Counted from the stretch's first letter, positions 1 through 11,030 are shown. The stretch: DNA of 64,000 bases from Tupaia tana (GCA_026018925.1 JAKSZU010000004.1:39823233-39887232), one strand, 5' to 3'. A program made the numbers and translations. Notes: a model not told the origin generated them from the letters alone.

Positions 1-17
1 GAATTCATGCTGGATAG
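1..17. repeat. Target-site duplication, left copy (contains EcoRI site)
   Basis: GAATTCATGCTGGATAG is repeated exactly at 292-308 and flanks the first SINE. The window begins on GAATTC, so the left edge may be an EcoRI cloning boundary; that part is inference. Confidence 0.9.
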
Positions 18-291
18 GGAACCAGCAGTTAGCATAATGGCTATGTCGCTGGACTCCCACGGAGTTGACCACGGTTCGCGTCCCGGACCCGATCGCTTAA
101 AACTCACGCTGGGCGCGTGTGCATGCGTGCCCAAGATCCCGAGAGGAGAATGGAGGAGAAGGGATTGCAGCGTGACCATCCTGGGGGGGTGATTCCTCTC
201 TTTCTGTCTCTATGTCTCTCTCTGTCTGTCTGGCGAGTGCACGTGCCGTATAGCGAAAAACCTCTCCAAAAAAAAAAAAAAAAAAAAAAAA
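18..291 (+). mobile_element. tRNA-derived SINE-A, young full-length copy
   Basis: It has a tRNA-like head with A-box-like TAGCATAATGG, then the CpG-rich body, the CCGTATAGCGAAAAACCTCTC end and an A-tail of about 24 nt. A perfect 17-bp TSD flanks it. The retained CpGs and perfect TSD suggest a recent insertion. The B-box region reads GGTTCGCGTCC rather than GGTTCGAGTCC. Confidence 0.95.
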
Positions 292-308
292 GAATTCATG
301 CTGGATAG

Positions 309-603
309 TGAGATGACTTGAATCCCTATTTAACAAGATGACTTTGTTCCCTGAGAGAGTAGATTGTAGAAGAGCAAGGATGGACACAAAGAAGACAAGT
401 CAAGGGGACTTCTCAGGTGCCCAGGTACGGAATCGTGGTGGCTCTGTTCAGTGTGGTAGCAAAAGAGGTGGTGAGAAGTGGTTTTACTCTTTGTATATTT
501 TGAAGGGACAGCCAATGGACCTCAGAAAAAGAAATACAAATAAGGTGTTAACATATTCAAAGCTCATTTTCAGTCGTATTACAGGAAATGTAAGTGTAGA
601 CTA
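309..603. other. Unassigned unique-looking sequence
   Basis: Between the first SINE and an old L1 fragment I see no recognisable repeat. An 88-codon plus-strand frame covers 338-604, but it is not recognised and shows no sign of a gene. Confidence 0.5.
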
Positions 604-837
604 AGGTACATCCACTTCAAGAGCAAAAATGAAAAATTTAATCTCAAGCATTAGTGAGAATGTGGAACTACTCAAATTTATGTATCCTGCTGGTAGCAAT
701 ATAAATTAGTACGACTACCATTAAACAGTTTGGCAGAATCTGCGAAAGCTGAACATGTATATACTTTATAGCCCAGTGATGTTGCTTCAGGCAAATATGT
801 AGGTCCACTGAAAGGCGTATACAAGATTATTCACAGA

Positions 838-1062
838 GGGTTGGCCCCATAGTGCAGTGGTTAAATAATGTGCATGGGGAGCCGGAGCCCATAGAGCCAA
901 ATGCAGTTAGAATCCAGCCCTGGCAGCTTGCCGGGGACGTGTGCATGTGTGCCTGACAAGGAAGAAAGGAGAAAAAATGAACACAGTGTGACCATGCCCC
1001 ACTGGAGACTTTTTTTTTTTCTTTTCCTGGTGAGTATACACACCGTCTGGCAATTAAAAAAA
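838..1062 (+). mobile_element. Old tRNA-SINE (C-like) inserted in L1
   Basis: It has a head-like segment ending in the TTAGAATCC B-box position, CTGGCAGCTTG, and a decayed body with GTGTGACCATGCCCCACTGG and GGTGAGTATACACACC. The flanks AGATTATTCACAGAGG and AGATGTTCATAGAAGC resemble a decayed TSD. Confidence 0.7.
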
Positions 1063-1219
1063 AGATGTTCATAGAAGCACTATTTGTAAAAAGTGCCAAC
1101 TAGAAACTTCCCAATGTCTATCATCAGTAAAATATAAATTGTAGAGTAATTGCACAGTGGAATATGTCCAGAGATTAGAATGAACAAACTATTTACACAA
1201 AAATATGGGTGAATCTTAA

Positions 1220-1254
<35 letters not shown>
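1220..1254. repeat. (CA)n microsatellite
   Basis: About 17 uninterrupted CA units inside the old L1 fragment. Confidence 0.95.
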
Positions 1255-1256
<2 letters not shown>

Positions 1257-1355
1257 GTCAAGTTGAAAGAATCCAGATGTATAAATTATATGGATTCAGT
1301 TCACATACCGGTCAAAAACCGGCCAAACTAATCTATGGTATTAGAAGTCAGATAG

Positions 1356-1912
1356 ATGGGACCAGCAGTTGGCATAATGCCTATGTTGCTGGACTCCCAT
1401 GTAGCTGACCACGGTTCAAGTCTCAGACCCGGTGGTTTAAACTCATGCCAGGCACATGTGCATGCGTGCCAGAGATCCTGAGAGGAGAATGGAGGAGAAG
1501 GGATTGTAGCGTGGTCATCCCCCCTGCGGGGTGATTTCTCACTTTCTGTCTCTCTGTCTCTGTATTTCTTTCTTTTTCTTTCTTTCTTTTTTTTTTTTTT
1601 TGAGAGGTTTTCACTATAGGGCGTGTGCGCTCGCCAGACAGACAGAGAGAGACAGAGAGACAGAAATCAAGAAATCACCCCCCGGGGGGATGGCCACGCC
1701 GCAATCCCTTCTCCTCCGTTCTCCTCTCAGGATCTTGGGCACGCACGCACACGCGCCCGGCTTGAGTTTTAAGCCACCAGGTCCGGGACGCGAACCACAG
1801 TCGACTACGTGGGAGTCCAGCGACATAGCCATTACGCTAACTGCTGGTCCCTCTGTTTCTGTATTTCTGGCAAGCGCTCACACCTTATAGCAAAAACCTC
1901 TCCCAAAAAAAG
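1356..1912 (+). mobile_element. tRNA-SINE-A, split by a nested SINE
   Basis: The head and body run 1356 to about 1567 and the 3' end (CACACCTTATAGCAAAAACCTCTC) resumes at about 1848. The TSD GAAGTCAGATA at 1345-1355 and 1913-1923 encloses both pieces, which shows the copy was split by a later insertion. Confidence 0.9.
1568..1847 (-). mobile_element. tRNA-SINE-A nested in another SINE
   Basis: It is complete in antisense: poly-T, GAGAGGTTTTCACTATAGGG, body, and the head RC ending GCTAACTGCTGGTCCC. The host motif TCTGTATTTCT occurs on both sides as the TSD. The host and guest are in opposite orientation. Confidence 0.9.
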
Positions 1913-2066
1913 GAAGTCAGATATAGGGCTCTCTTGCATAGGGATAGTAGACTGTTCCTGAGGATATAAGCAGGGTGGCGGGTGGGGGGGGGCAGTGTTC
2001 TGGAATGCTTTCATGCTCTTTTTACCTGAGACTAAGTCATCTTGCAAAATTTATTGGTTCATTTCT

Positions 2067-2339
2067 TTTTTTCTTTTTTTTTTTTTTGGAGAGTTTTTTG
2101 CTATAGGGCGCATGCATGCACCAGAAAGACAAAGAGAGACAGAGAGGCAAAAAGCAAGAAATCACCCCCCAGGGGATATGGACGTGCCACAATCCCTTCT
2201 CCTCCTTTCTCTTCTGAGGATCTTGGGCATGCACGCAAATGAGCCCGGTGTGAGTTTAAGCTGCCGGATCCGGGACTCGAACCGCAGTCGACTACATGAG
2301 AGTCCAGTGGCATAGCCATTACGCTAACTCCTGGTCCCC
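2067..2339 (-). mobile_element. tRNA-SINE-A
   Basis: It starts with poly-T and GGAGAGTTTTTTGCTATAGGGC and ends AACTCCTGGTCC. The TSD is ATTGGTTCATTTCT at 2053-2066 and ATTGATTCATTTCT at 2340-2353, with one mismatch. Confidence 0.9.
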
Positions 2340-2409
2340 ATTGATTCATTTCTGATTTTGTACAATTTGCACTGCATATGTTAACCTTACTTTTTAAAAA
2401 GATAGTGAT

Positions 2410-2960
2410 TCTTATGTATGAAAATGACAGAAATATAATAAAATATTTGCTACAGAACAGAAATTAAATAAGTGTTCTCTCACAGTGATGGGATGAATGT
2501 AAATTAGTGCAACTTCTGTGGAGGAAATTTTTATCTTATCAAACACTAAATGTACAATTGTACATAGTCTTTTTCCTAGCAACTCTGCCCCTAAGAATAT
2601 ATTCTTTAGTTTCACACGTGAACCATGTGATGTATGTTCAAAGTTATTCATTGCAGCATTGTTTGTATTAGCAAGAAATTGAAACAACCTCAGAGGCCAT
2701 CAATGGCAACCTGCTTAAATAAATTATGGCAACAGCGATTCAATAAACAATTATGGAGTTATGAAAAAAGCATGAGCGTGAGTTTTACAGAAAGATAGAT
2801 AACAATCATAAAGATACCTATTGTCACATTTTTTAAAAAGTGAGTTGTAGGAGACCTGAATGAGATGCTTCCATTTATTTTAAGAAAATATGTGCTGGTA
2901 GGTGCATGGGTAATGAAGAGCTGATAGTAATAGCAGGAAGACTGTTTACAATGTACCCTT
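2410..2960 (+). mobile_element. Ancient L1 (L1M-type) 3' ORF2 fragment
   Basis: It contains GGGATGAATGTAAATTAGTGC, TTATTCATTGCAGCATTGTTTG, GAAACAACCTCAGAGGCCATCAA and TTAAATAAATTATGGCAACAGC, which follow old L1 ORF2 C-terminal text in order. Frames are broken. Confidence 0.75.
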
Positions 2961-3560
2961 ATGGTTTTTGAATAGCTAAATGTATCACCTATTCAAAAAC
3001 AAATATAGCATATGCTGGAATGAAAAATCATTTTATTAGGGAAGAAAATATCCGCATTCTATCGTAGAATAATTTAAACCATAGAGGGAAATGAATTTTC
3101 TTACCTGGATACTGTACCAATGCCATATCTAAAGTCATATTTTATATCATTAAGTGTGAGATTTAATAAATTGTTGAGAGAAGGCAGTTTTATAGTTCTT
3201 GCTTAATAGATTATAGGATACCCTTGTGGCTATATTTATTGAACTGTGTCATTGTCAATTTAAGATCATGTCTACTTCTTTATTCATTGAATTGAAAAAA
3301 TAGATTATCTAACATACAACTTACACTTCTTTTCTGTTTGCCAGTTTATCATAATTTAAAAAGAAATACTGTACACACATGTTCTTCAGAAGTACCTGTG
3401 TATACAAGGGATCTCATATCTAGATAAAAAGTCAGAAATGCTTTGTATTTATCATTTTTCTATGTTTATATTTTTAGATTAACGACCTTTTTCTGTTTCA
3501 GCGAAGTATACATATATGGTTGTAACCTTGAAGAGTTTATAAGAATCGATTTTTCCCCCT
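2961..3560. other. Unassigned AT-rich sequence
   Basis: I see no repeat family, RNA gene or exon-like structure here. Confidence 0.4.
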
Positions 3561-3576
3561 AATTAAAAAACACACT

Positions 3577-3764
3577 AATGGGATTGGCAGGTGGCATAGT
3601 GGTTAAGGGTGCTGGGCTCCCATGTGGCTAACCGCGGTTCAAGTCCAGGACCTGGTGGCTTTCTCACTTTCCTCTCTCTCTCTTTCTCTCTTGCACTGTC
3701 CCTCTCTGGTCAAATTAAAATATGTAAATAAATAAATAAAGTTAAATAAAATAATTCTTTAAAG
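3577..3764 (+). mobile_element. tRNA-SINE-B
   Basis: The head GGCATAGTGGTTAAGGGTGC and B box GGTTCAAGTCC are followed by the CT-rich body, TCTGGTCAAATTAAAAT and TAAA repeats. The TSD is AAAACACACT at about 3567-3576 and 3765-3774. Confidence 0.9.
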
Positions 3765-4027
3765 AAAACACACTCAGAGATACTCAATGAATATCATTTG
3801 TCAATACATTAATATGTTCAAAAGAAAAATTAAGAGTCCTATTTTAATAATTAATTGATAGAATATATGTTTTCTGTCATTTGACAATGTGGATATGATT
3901 AATAATCAAATTCATGAATGCTTCATATTATGATTGTGTCCCCAAAATCAATATAATTTGTATATATATTTTTTTTTGAAAAGGGAAGATAAATATAGCT
4001 TTTATTCAACATTTTAAAACAGTGACG

Positions 4028-4275
4028 TGGGGCCAGCAGGTGGCACATAGATTGAGCCAGCTAGATCTCATGTGGCTGACTGAGTGGTTCAAGTCCTGGA
4101 CCTGGCAACTTGTAAAACATTAAGGCATGTGTGTGTTCATGCCCAAAATCCTGAGAGGAAAATAGAAGAGAAGGGATTGAGGCATGGCCTTCCCAGCTGA
4201 GGCATCGTTTCTCACTTTTCCTCTCTCTCTGTCTCTCTCTGGTGAGCACATACACCTCTATAGCAAAACTAAGGG
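4028..4275 (+). mobile_element. tRNA-SINE-C, old
   Basis: GGCCAGCAGGTGGCACATAG is followed by GGTTCAAGTCCTGGACC, AATCCTGAGAGGAAAATAG and GTGAGCACATACACC. It is more diverged than SINE-A copies. Confidence 0.85.
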
Positions 4276-4450
4276 GAAAAATGATGAATTTAGTTTTCAG
4301 ATAAACTAGTAACTATATCGAGAAAGGGAATGGAGAATTATTACACATATTTAAATCATTTTACTAAATTAACCAATATTTTAGAGTTTTTCTTTTTAAA
4401 TTTTATTTTGTTGTGATAAGAACACTTAATATGAGATCTACACTTTGAAC

Positions 4451-4717
4451 ATTTTTTTTTTTTTTGAGAGGTTTTTGCTATAGGGCGCGTGCGCTCACCA
4501 GACAGACAGAGAGAGACACAGAGACAGAAAGCGAGAAATCACCCCCCGGGGGGGATGGTCACGCCACAATCCCTTCTCCTCCATTCTCCTCTCGGGATCT
4601 TGGGCATGCACGCACACGCGCCTGGCATGAGTTTTAAGCCACCAGGTCCGGGACGCGAAACGCGGTCGACTATGTGGGAGTCCAGCGACATAGCCATTAC
4701 GCTAACTGCTGGTTCCC
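4451..4717 (-). mobile_element. tRNA-SINE-A inserted in L1
   Basis: A complete antisense copy with exact TSD CACTTTGAAC at 4441-4450 and 4718-4727. Many CpGs are retained, which suggests a recent insertion. Confidence 0.95.
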
Positions 4718-4949
4718 CACTTTGAACAAATTTTCAAGTGCATGATACAGTATTGATGCCCACAGATAAATGCTGTATGGAAGATAACTTCTTGCTTAAC
4801 TAAAACTTTATGTTCATTGATGAGTAACTCCCCATTTATCCTGTCCCCAACTCCTGGTAACCACCTTACATTTATTCCAAGAATCTGACCATTTTAGTTA
4901 CTTCACATAAATGGAATCATGCAACAGTTGTCTCTCTGTAACTACTTTC

Positions 4950-5217
4950 TTTTTTCTTTTCTTTTTTTTTTCTTTTTAAGGGAGATATAGGGCATGTGCA
5001 CTCCTCAGAGAAACAGAGAGAGACAGAGAAACAGAAAGTGAGAAATCACCTCCCCCCCGAGGGGGACAGCCATCTCTTCTCCTGTATTCTCTTCTTGGAA
5101 TTTTGGACATGCACACACACACACCCTGTGACTTTTAAGCCTCCAGAACAGGGACTTGAACCACAGTCAGCCACATGGGAGTCCAGAGTCTTAACCACCA
5201 AGCCATCTGCTGGCCCA
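4950..5217 (-). mobile_element. tRNA-SINE-C in L1
   Basis: A T-rich tail and GAGATATAGGGCATGTGCACTC are followed by the body and a head RC ending CATCTGCTGGCCC. The CTTTT-rich tail at 4950-4978 is an expanded A-tail. Confidence 0.85.
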
Positions 5218-5569
5218 GGGACTGCCTTATTTCACTTACCATAATGTTCTGGAGATTCATTCACATTGTCACATTATTGCATAATTTCCTGCTTTTTCAA
5301 AGCTGAGCAATATTCAAATACATGTTTATATCATAGTTTCTTCATCCATTTTTCTGTTAAAGGACATTTACTTCATTTCCATTTCCTGGTTATTGTAAAT
5401 AGTGCTGCAGTGAACGTAGGAGTTAATATTTCTTCTAGACCCTGATTTCAATTCTTTGGGATAAATATCCAGAAGTGAGATTGCCAGATTATAGTGCAAT
5501 TCTGTTTTTAACATATCTGTATTTTAAAGTTTCTTCCTGTTTTTTCTTCCTTTCCTCCTTCTTTCTTTC

Positions 5570-5756
5570 TCTTTTTTCCTAAGACAAGGGCATTCCAATG
5601 CTACAATCCTTGCAGAAGCCTTCCAGCCAGCCAGGATCATAGGTACACTCATGGTATACTTGGTATGTTTAGTTTGCCCTGGGATATGAACCTGGGGCCT
5701 CCAATATGGCTCCAATATTGCTTGGCAGCACTCTAACATTTGTGCCTTCATGACTG
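5570..5756 (-). mobile_element. Possible second tRNA-like SINE family, old
   Basis: In antisense it has GTTAGAGTGCTGCC, then GGTTCATATCC at A- and B-box-like spacing, and a 3' part ending in pyrimidines on the plus strand. It interrupts the L1 text that stops near 5560 and resumes near 5765. The body does not align well with SINE-A/B/C. Confidence 0.5.
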
Positions 5757-6041
5757 GGCCTATTTTTAATTTTTCAGAGGAGCTTTCATACTGTTTCAAC
5801 AGTTATACCATTTTGCATTGCTACCAACAGTGTGTAAGAGTTCTGATTGTTTCAAATTCTTGCCAATACTTGTCTTTCTTTTTCTCCTGTATTAGACTTC
5901 CTGACAAGTGTGAGGTGATAACTCATTATGGATGTGATTTCATTTCCCTGGTAATTACTGATGTTGAACATCTTTTTATTACACCTGTTGGCCATTTGTA
6001 TGTCTTCTTTAGAGAAATGAATATCAAGTTTCTTTATCCAA

Positions 6042-6285
6042 TTTTGTTTGTTTGTTTTTACCATAAGGTGTATGCACTTGCCAGAGGGAGACAGGGAGAG
6101 GAAAAGTGAGAAATCACCCCCCCCCCCCCGCCCCTCCAGGGAGGAAAGCATGTCACAATTCATCCTCCTCCAATTTCCACTCGAGACTCCGGCCATGCAT
6201 GCATACACACCCAGAGTGATTTTCAAGCCAACAAGTCCAGATCAAGCCAACATCTCAACCGCCGCATCATGTGATGGCCTCACTT
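6042..6285 (-). mobile_element. tRNA-SINE-C in L1
   Basis: ACCATAAGGTGTATGCACTTGCCAGAGG is followed by an expanded C tract of 13 C at 6117-6129, the body, and a degraded head ending near ATGGCCTCAC. Confidence 0.75.
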
Positions 6286-6375
6286 TACCCATTTTTAAAT
6301 TGGATTGTTTTCTACTATTCAGTTGTTCAAGTTCCTGAAATATTTTTGGATAGTGAGTTCTTATCAGTTTTGAGA

Positions 6376-6469
6376 GGGCCAGAAGTGGTGTGGTGGTTAC
6401 AGCAGCTGGATCCCACATGCCTGACCATGAGGTTCAAGTCCTGGACCTGGTGGCTTGAAAACACACCAG

Positions 6470-6504
<35 letters not shown>

Positions 6505-6640
6505 CCCAGAATCCTGAGAGGAAGTAGAAGAGAAGGGATTGTGGTGTAGCCATTTCCCCAGGGATGCTTTCTCACTTTCCCTCTCTGTTTCTGTCTCTCT
6601 CTCTCAGTGAACACATGCTATACTTTTAAAAAGGAGAAAA
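6376..6640 (+). mobile_element. tRNA-SINE-C with internal (TG)n
   Basis: GAGGGCCAGAAGTGGTGTGGTGG and GGTTCAAGTCCTGGACC are followed by a (TG)n tract at 6476-6504 within the body, CCCAGAATCCTGAGAGG, and a tail around ACTTTTAAAAAGG. Confidence 0.85.
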
Positions 6641-6699
6641 GAAAGTTCTGAGGGAATTTACTAAGGTTGGCTGGATAGATAAGTAGTAGTCCTCCTCTC

Positions 6700-6962
6700 T
6701 GTTTTTGTTTTTGTTTTATAATTGTCAGAGGAGTTGTGCTTTCCAGAGAGAGAAAAAGAGAGAAAACACTCCCCAATGTGATGCAGTAATGCACAATCCC
6801 TTTCTTTCATTTCTCCATCCTGTAAGGATTTCAGGTAGGCATGCAGATGCCCTTGGCTTATCTTTCAAGCTGCTAAAGCTGGAACTCAAACCATGGTCAG
6901 TCACATGGGATCCAGTTCCCTATACCCAGCACTTCACTACTGTGATATGGTGCTGGCCCTCT
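6700..6962 (-). mobile_element. tRNA-SINE-C, old
   Basis: In antisense it runs from the AATTGTCAGAGGAGTTGTGC tail side to a head RC ending GATATGGTGCTGGCCC. It lies tail-to-tail with the copy at 6376-6640, with about 60 bp between them. Confidence 0.75.
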
Positions 6963-6999
6963 CTCTTATTTATTTATTCATTTTTGGAGAGTATTATTT

Positions 7000-8189
7000 C
7001 AAGCAATATGTGTGATTTAAGTTGCCATATTCATTCATTTATTCAACCAGGATCTACTGAGCACCTAATGCATGAAAACTTGAACTTTATCCTGAGCTTC
7101 CAATATTATTTTTGCCGGTGAGCACTTACCAATTGTTAGGAAAATACATCTCACTTGACTACTCCTTTCTCTTATTCATTGATGTGACTGAATGTAATTT
7201 TATTTTTGTTTTATTTTACCTTATTTGCTCAAGCACCATAATGTTCCCTGCAAAACTGATTCTGAATCCCCATCCCTCCCTGTTGTCTAAGGCAGAACCA
7301 TTCTGATCTGTAAACCGGCTCTGGAACCAAAGGGTAGAGGGTTCTTTGCCAAGATTGATATCTTGATACCTTTTACTCATAACTTAGTCCTCCTGGGACT
7401 ATTGATAATGTGGCAGGCTCCTAAGATGGCTTCTGATCAAAATTATTCCACTGAGGATTATAGAGGTTACAATTCCAGTGACTCTAAAGCAATAAAACAA
7501 ACCAATCCATTCCTTTCCTTTGGTAAAAGTAGATGTTATATTGATTTGCAGTTTTTCCCACAGGAACATGAGAGAGTATGAGAGTGGCAGGGGAGAAGGC
7601 TGTGCTGCAATGCCATTCTGCTGGCTCCAACAGTGAAATAGGCATGCTTTCAATTTTCCATGTAGCTTTTTCATTTGAAATAAGGCATTTTGGTATTCTC
7701 CTTCATATTAAAGTAAATACTTATCAAATTTGCAATTAGCAATGATTAAATAGGAAAACCAGAGAGTAACAATTAGATTAATTTTAGAAAAATTAACATA
7801 TTCATGGTACATTTAATATAACTGTGTAATTAAGTTTTATATTGGAGCCACCAAAAATCAATGTGGTTTCCTTTGTATGTCCTTTTTTAATTAGGGCTTT
7901 CTTACAGCTCAATTGGCAGGTTGTCCATTTTTAAATGCCAGATATTACTTGCTTCAGCAATTTAATCTCATGTGTGATCATTTCTTTCCAAATAAAGTAT
8001 ACAGATAGAAATATGTAGCCATGTATCATGATTCCAATAATGCTATAGTTGACATCTTTTTTCCCCTATGTTATAGAACCAAAATTTTATTTTGAAAAAA
8101 TTCTCATTGCTATAGCATGTATTTACCAGCTTTAACATCAGCATAGACTTATACTGATGGACTGAATGTTTGGTCAAGTCTTTCACTAA
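7000..8189. other. Repeat-poor, AT-rich sequence
   Basis: Apart from a short motif at 7030-7070 that resembles an old interspersed repeat, I recognise nothing. The part at 7640-8060 has many homeobox-type TAAT/ATTA cores and no repeat signature. See findings. Confidence 0.4.
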
Positions 8190-8960
8190 AATATAGTATC
8201 TTGTGGGCTGACTACATGGCAGGCATTGTACCAAAGGCTAAAGATGTTTGAGGGCTGTGGTCTTCAGATTTTATAGATCAGTGGTAAACTTGGGTACGTA
8301 CAGAAATTATTATAAGCAACGTGAATACATTTGGAAAGAAAAATATGGTGCTATGGAAGCAGAGAAGAAAGCCCACCAGTCTCAAACATTTGGTATGGAG
8401 AAATGCTTAACAAAGAAAGTTGCATTTAAATTGAGTTAATTGTCTTGAAAGTTAGTGGTACCACAGTGGGGGGGTAAAAGATTATTTTATACAAAGGGGG
8501 GAAAAGGCTATTCTACCCAGAAGGAAGTATACGTATGCAGTTATGGATGGATAGAAGAAAATGGTTTGGCCCAGAAACTACAAATCTTGGATTCAATATG
8601 ACTGGAGAAGAGAACGTGTACAAAAGAAATGAGCCGGAACGGGTGGGCAAGAGGGACTTAGAAGGACGGGCTGTAACAAGGAGTTTGTAACAAGGAGTTT
8701 CAACCTATGTCTATGGGTGAAGGGAAGACACTGAAGAGGATATAATTTATGAAATTTTTTTTTTTCTAGTTCGGCAACAAAGAGAAGGATGAATGCAGAA
8801 TATGTCCAAGATGAAAAGCAACAAGGTCAAGCTCATAGCTGTTTTAAGAGCATTAGTGAAAAGCTCTGGAAGTCTAAACCGAAGCTGCTGCAGTGAAATA
8901 ATGACTGGAATAGAGGTTTTGAATTAGAAGTAAAAAATGTAAATGCATGTCTGTTTCTAC
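8190..8960 (+). mobile_element. Possible very old L1M/L2-type 3' region
   Basis: Phrases such as CATGGCAGGCATTGTACC and GAAGGGAAGACACTGAAGAGG resemble an ancient mammalian repeat by eye. Assignment is tentative. A 14-bp direct repeat GTAACAAGGAGTTT sits at about 8674-8700. Confidence 0.3.
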
Positions 8961-9386
8961 ATGTATTCATTCATTGATTCATTCATTTCACAAATGAGTA
9001 TGGAGCAAGATCCCGTGATGGAGCAGTCACAGTTACTACTCGTAGCCACACCACAGCTAAGAAGAGAGACTGGTATACTTAAATAGATGAAGGAGAAGGT
9101 TAAAAGTGCGTAATGTCTCACTATTTAAACTGACGTACATGTAACATGTAAAAAGACAAGACTATAATATATATAATAGAGCATTATATATATTACTACC
9201 ACATTAGTATGTGAAAGAAACACTGATTTCTCATATTAGGGCATGACCCACAAACTTATTCATTCTAAAAATATTAGTTACTAAGTTCAAGGTACAGTTT
9301 AAAATTTAGTTAATATTTTTTACCTTCAAAAAGATAGTCTTATTAAATTAAAAAGCATACTTTTATGAAAGGCTCCTTACCTTTTT

Positions 9387-9633
9387 ATTTTTCTTAAGAT
9401 TTTTTTTAATGTAAGGCACATGTGCTCATCGGAAAGAGAGACAGAGTGGGAAAGTGAGAAATCATCTTCTGGGGGGGATGGCCGTGCCACAATCCCTTCT
9501 CTTCCATTCTTCTGCTGGGATTTTTGGCACCCACGCACACATGTCCAACATCATTTTCAAGTCACTAGGTCTAGGACTCGCACCATAGTCAACCATGTAG
9601 GAGTCCAACACTTTAACTACCACCCCAAATCTC
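9387..9633 (-). mobile_element. tRNA-SINE-C
   Basis: It starts AATGTAAGGCACATGTGCTCATC and ends with a head RC at ACTACCACCCC. Flanking CTTACCTTTTT and CCTACCTTTTG form a plausible TSD. Confidence 0.8.
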
Positions 9634-9887
9634 CCTACCTTTTGGGTTTGGAGTGAGATGGAGGGAATGGGTAGTATGCCAGGTTAGGGAAGTAGTATGA
9701 GCAAAGGAAGAGGTAAAATGAGATGGTTTGCATGGCCAGATTTAAGAATAAAATTCTAGGAAGGTGTAGTTCTTGGGAAACATGGATCTTTGCTATGTAA
9801 GATAGCTTTGTTATACAACATAAACCATTAATAAGGCAAAAGAAGAGGTAAAGAGAAAAAAGAAAATTACTACTTAGAAACTATTAA

Positions 9888-10100
9888 AAGGCAATGAAGT
9901 GTGGTTAAGCACCGGATTATATCACTTACCAGACATTTGACTTTGAATGAGTTGTTTAAGTTCTCTGTGCACAAATTTTACCTGTGAAAGAGAGATAGCA
10001 ATATCTACGCACAGGGTTGTTAATAAGTTGATAAATACCAAGAACTCAAAACAAAGCTTAGCAAGTAGTTAATATCTCTAAGTGTTGGCTCTGTTCCTAT
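9888..10100 (+). mobile_element. MIR
   Basis: It follows the MIR core: GTGGTTAAGCACCGGATTATATC, CACTTACCAGACATTTGAC, GTTGTTTAAGTTCTCTGTGC, CAGGGTTGTTAATAAG and CTTAGCAAGTAGTTAAT. MIR is an ancient mammal-wide tRNA-derived SINE. Confidence 0.85.
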
Positions 10101-10199
10101 ATAACATCACAAGCAGTTTTGCATGGTGGAAAACCCATAGGCCATGACACAGGGTAAGTTTTCAGAAATTATTTATTAGTAAGTAATTAAGGAAAGCTG

Positions 10200-10312
10200 C
10201 AGAAGGAAAACATGTGAATTTGCATTTCTGCTGTACTATTTATCATTTTTTGTGACCCTGGGCTAATGGATTAACTGCTCTGTGCTTCATTCATTTATGA
10301 AATAAATACTTT
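10200..10312 (+). mobile_element. MIR fragment
   Basis: ACTATTTATC, TGTGACCCTGGGCTAATGG and TTAACTGCTCTGTGCTTCA match the MIR centre. It lies 100 bp after another MIR in the same orientation. Confidence 0.75.
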
Positions 10313-10399
10313 TTGAATATTTACTTTGTCCCAAACACAATAGCAAGTAAAATAGACTTGTTCTTTGTTTATGCAGGATTCATTTTCAGAAAAAAAGAG

Positions 10400-10477
10400 A
10401 CACTTATGGGGTCTTTGGAAAAGTCACACATTTTTGCATAGAAAAATACAGAAGACTTTCTCAATGACTCAATATAT
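10400..10477 (+). mobile_element. Short DNA-transposon-like repeat (GGGGTCTTC family), copy 1
   Basis: GGGGTCTTTGGAAAAGTCACAC, ATTTTTGCATAG and CTCAATGACTCAATAT are shared with 11222-11330. Other relatives are near 40600, 44596 and 60655. Confidence 0.5.
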
Positions 10478-10842
10478 TGCTGGCTGCATGACCTAGTGGT
10501 TAAGGGAACCAAATCCCACATGTCCAATGGTGGCTCAAATGCGACTCTGAGAGCTTGAAAAAAAACCCAGGTCGGGACCAGCAGTTAGCGTAATGGCTAT
10601 GTCGCTGGACTCCCACGTAGTCGACCGTGGTTCGAGTCCCGGACCCGGCGGCTTAAACTCACGCCGGGCGCGTGTGCGTGCGTGCCCAAGATCCCAAGAG
10701 GAGAATGGAGGAGAAGGGATTGCGGCGTGGCCATCCCCCCTGGGGGGTGATTTCCTGCTTTCTATCTCTCTGTCTCTCTCTGTCTGTCTGGCGAGCGCAC
10801 GCGCCCTATAGCAAAAACCTCTCAAAAAAAAAAAAAAAAAAA

Positions 10843-10880
<38 letters not shown>

Positions 10881-11030
10881 CAGGTAAACGTTCCCAAATT
10901 TTGACAGGAAAAAGAAATGGAGAAGAGATTGCAGCCTGACTATACCCTTTGGAGAGGTGATTCCTACACATCTCTGTCTTTGCTTTTGTCTCTCTCAAAA
11001 AACATTCATGACCTCTGACAATTGAAATAA
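10478..11030 (+). mobile_element. Old tRNA-SINE-C split by a young SINE-A
   Basis: The head TGGCTGCATGACCTAGTGGTTAAGGG occupies 10478-10572. The body and tail (GGAGAAGAGATTGCAGCC to ACAATTGAAATAAAATG) resume at about 10886. Confidence 0.85.
10573..10874 (+). mobile_element. tRNA-SINE-A, young full-length
   Basis: It is the closest copy in this window to a consensus-like element, with A box TAGCGTAATGG, B box GGTTCGAGTCC, an intact CpG-rich body, and a long A-tail of over 50 nt with one C. The TSD AAAACCCAGGT (10562-10572 and 10875-10885) is exact. Confidence 0.95.

Larger units (their letters stand above)
604..1350 (+). mobile_element. Ancient L1 (L1M-type) ORF2 3' portion, interrupted
   Basis: Diverged text matches the terminal ORF2 region of mammalian L1: a GGTAGCAATATAAATTAGTACGA-like stretch, AACAGTTTGGCAGAAT, then after a SINE ATGTTCATAGAAGCACTATTTGTAA and GTGGAATATGTCCAGAGATTAGAATGAA. 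Frames are broken. A (CA)n tract sits in it at 1220-1254. Confidence 0.75.
4385..6370 (-). mobile_element. Ancient L1 (antisense), 3'UTR and distal ORF2, multiply interrupted
   Basis: Reading left to right gives reverse-complement L1: GTGATAAGAACACTTAATATGAGATCTA (3'UTR), the L1 text around 4770-4940, TTGTAAATAGTGCTGCAGTGAAC at 5394, CATTTTGCATTGCTACCAACAG at 5810 and GTTGAACATCTTTTTATTACACC at 5963. Four SINE-type insertions interrupt it. It is a dead remnant. Confidence 0.85.

Noticed and set aside
10573-10645. Functional tRNA gene
   Set aside because: The tRNA-like head has A and B boxes but lacks a proper acceptor pairing and continues into the SINE body; it is a SINE promoter.
10535-10897. 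120-aa minus-strand frame
   Set aside because: Antisense reading of a young SINE and its A-tail.
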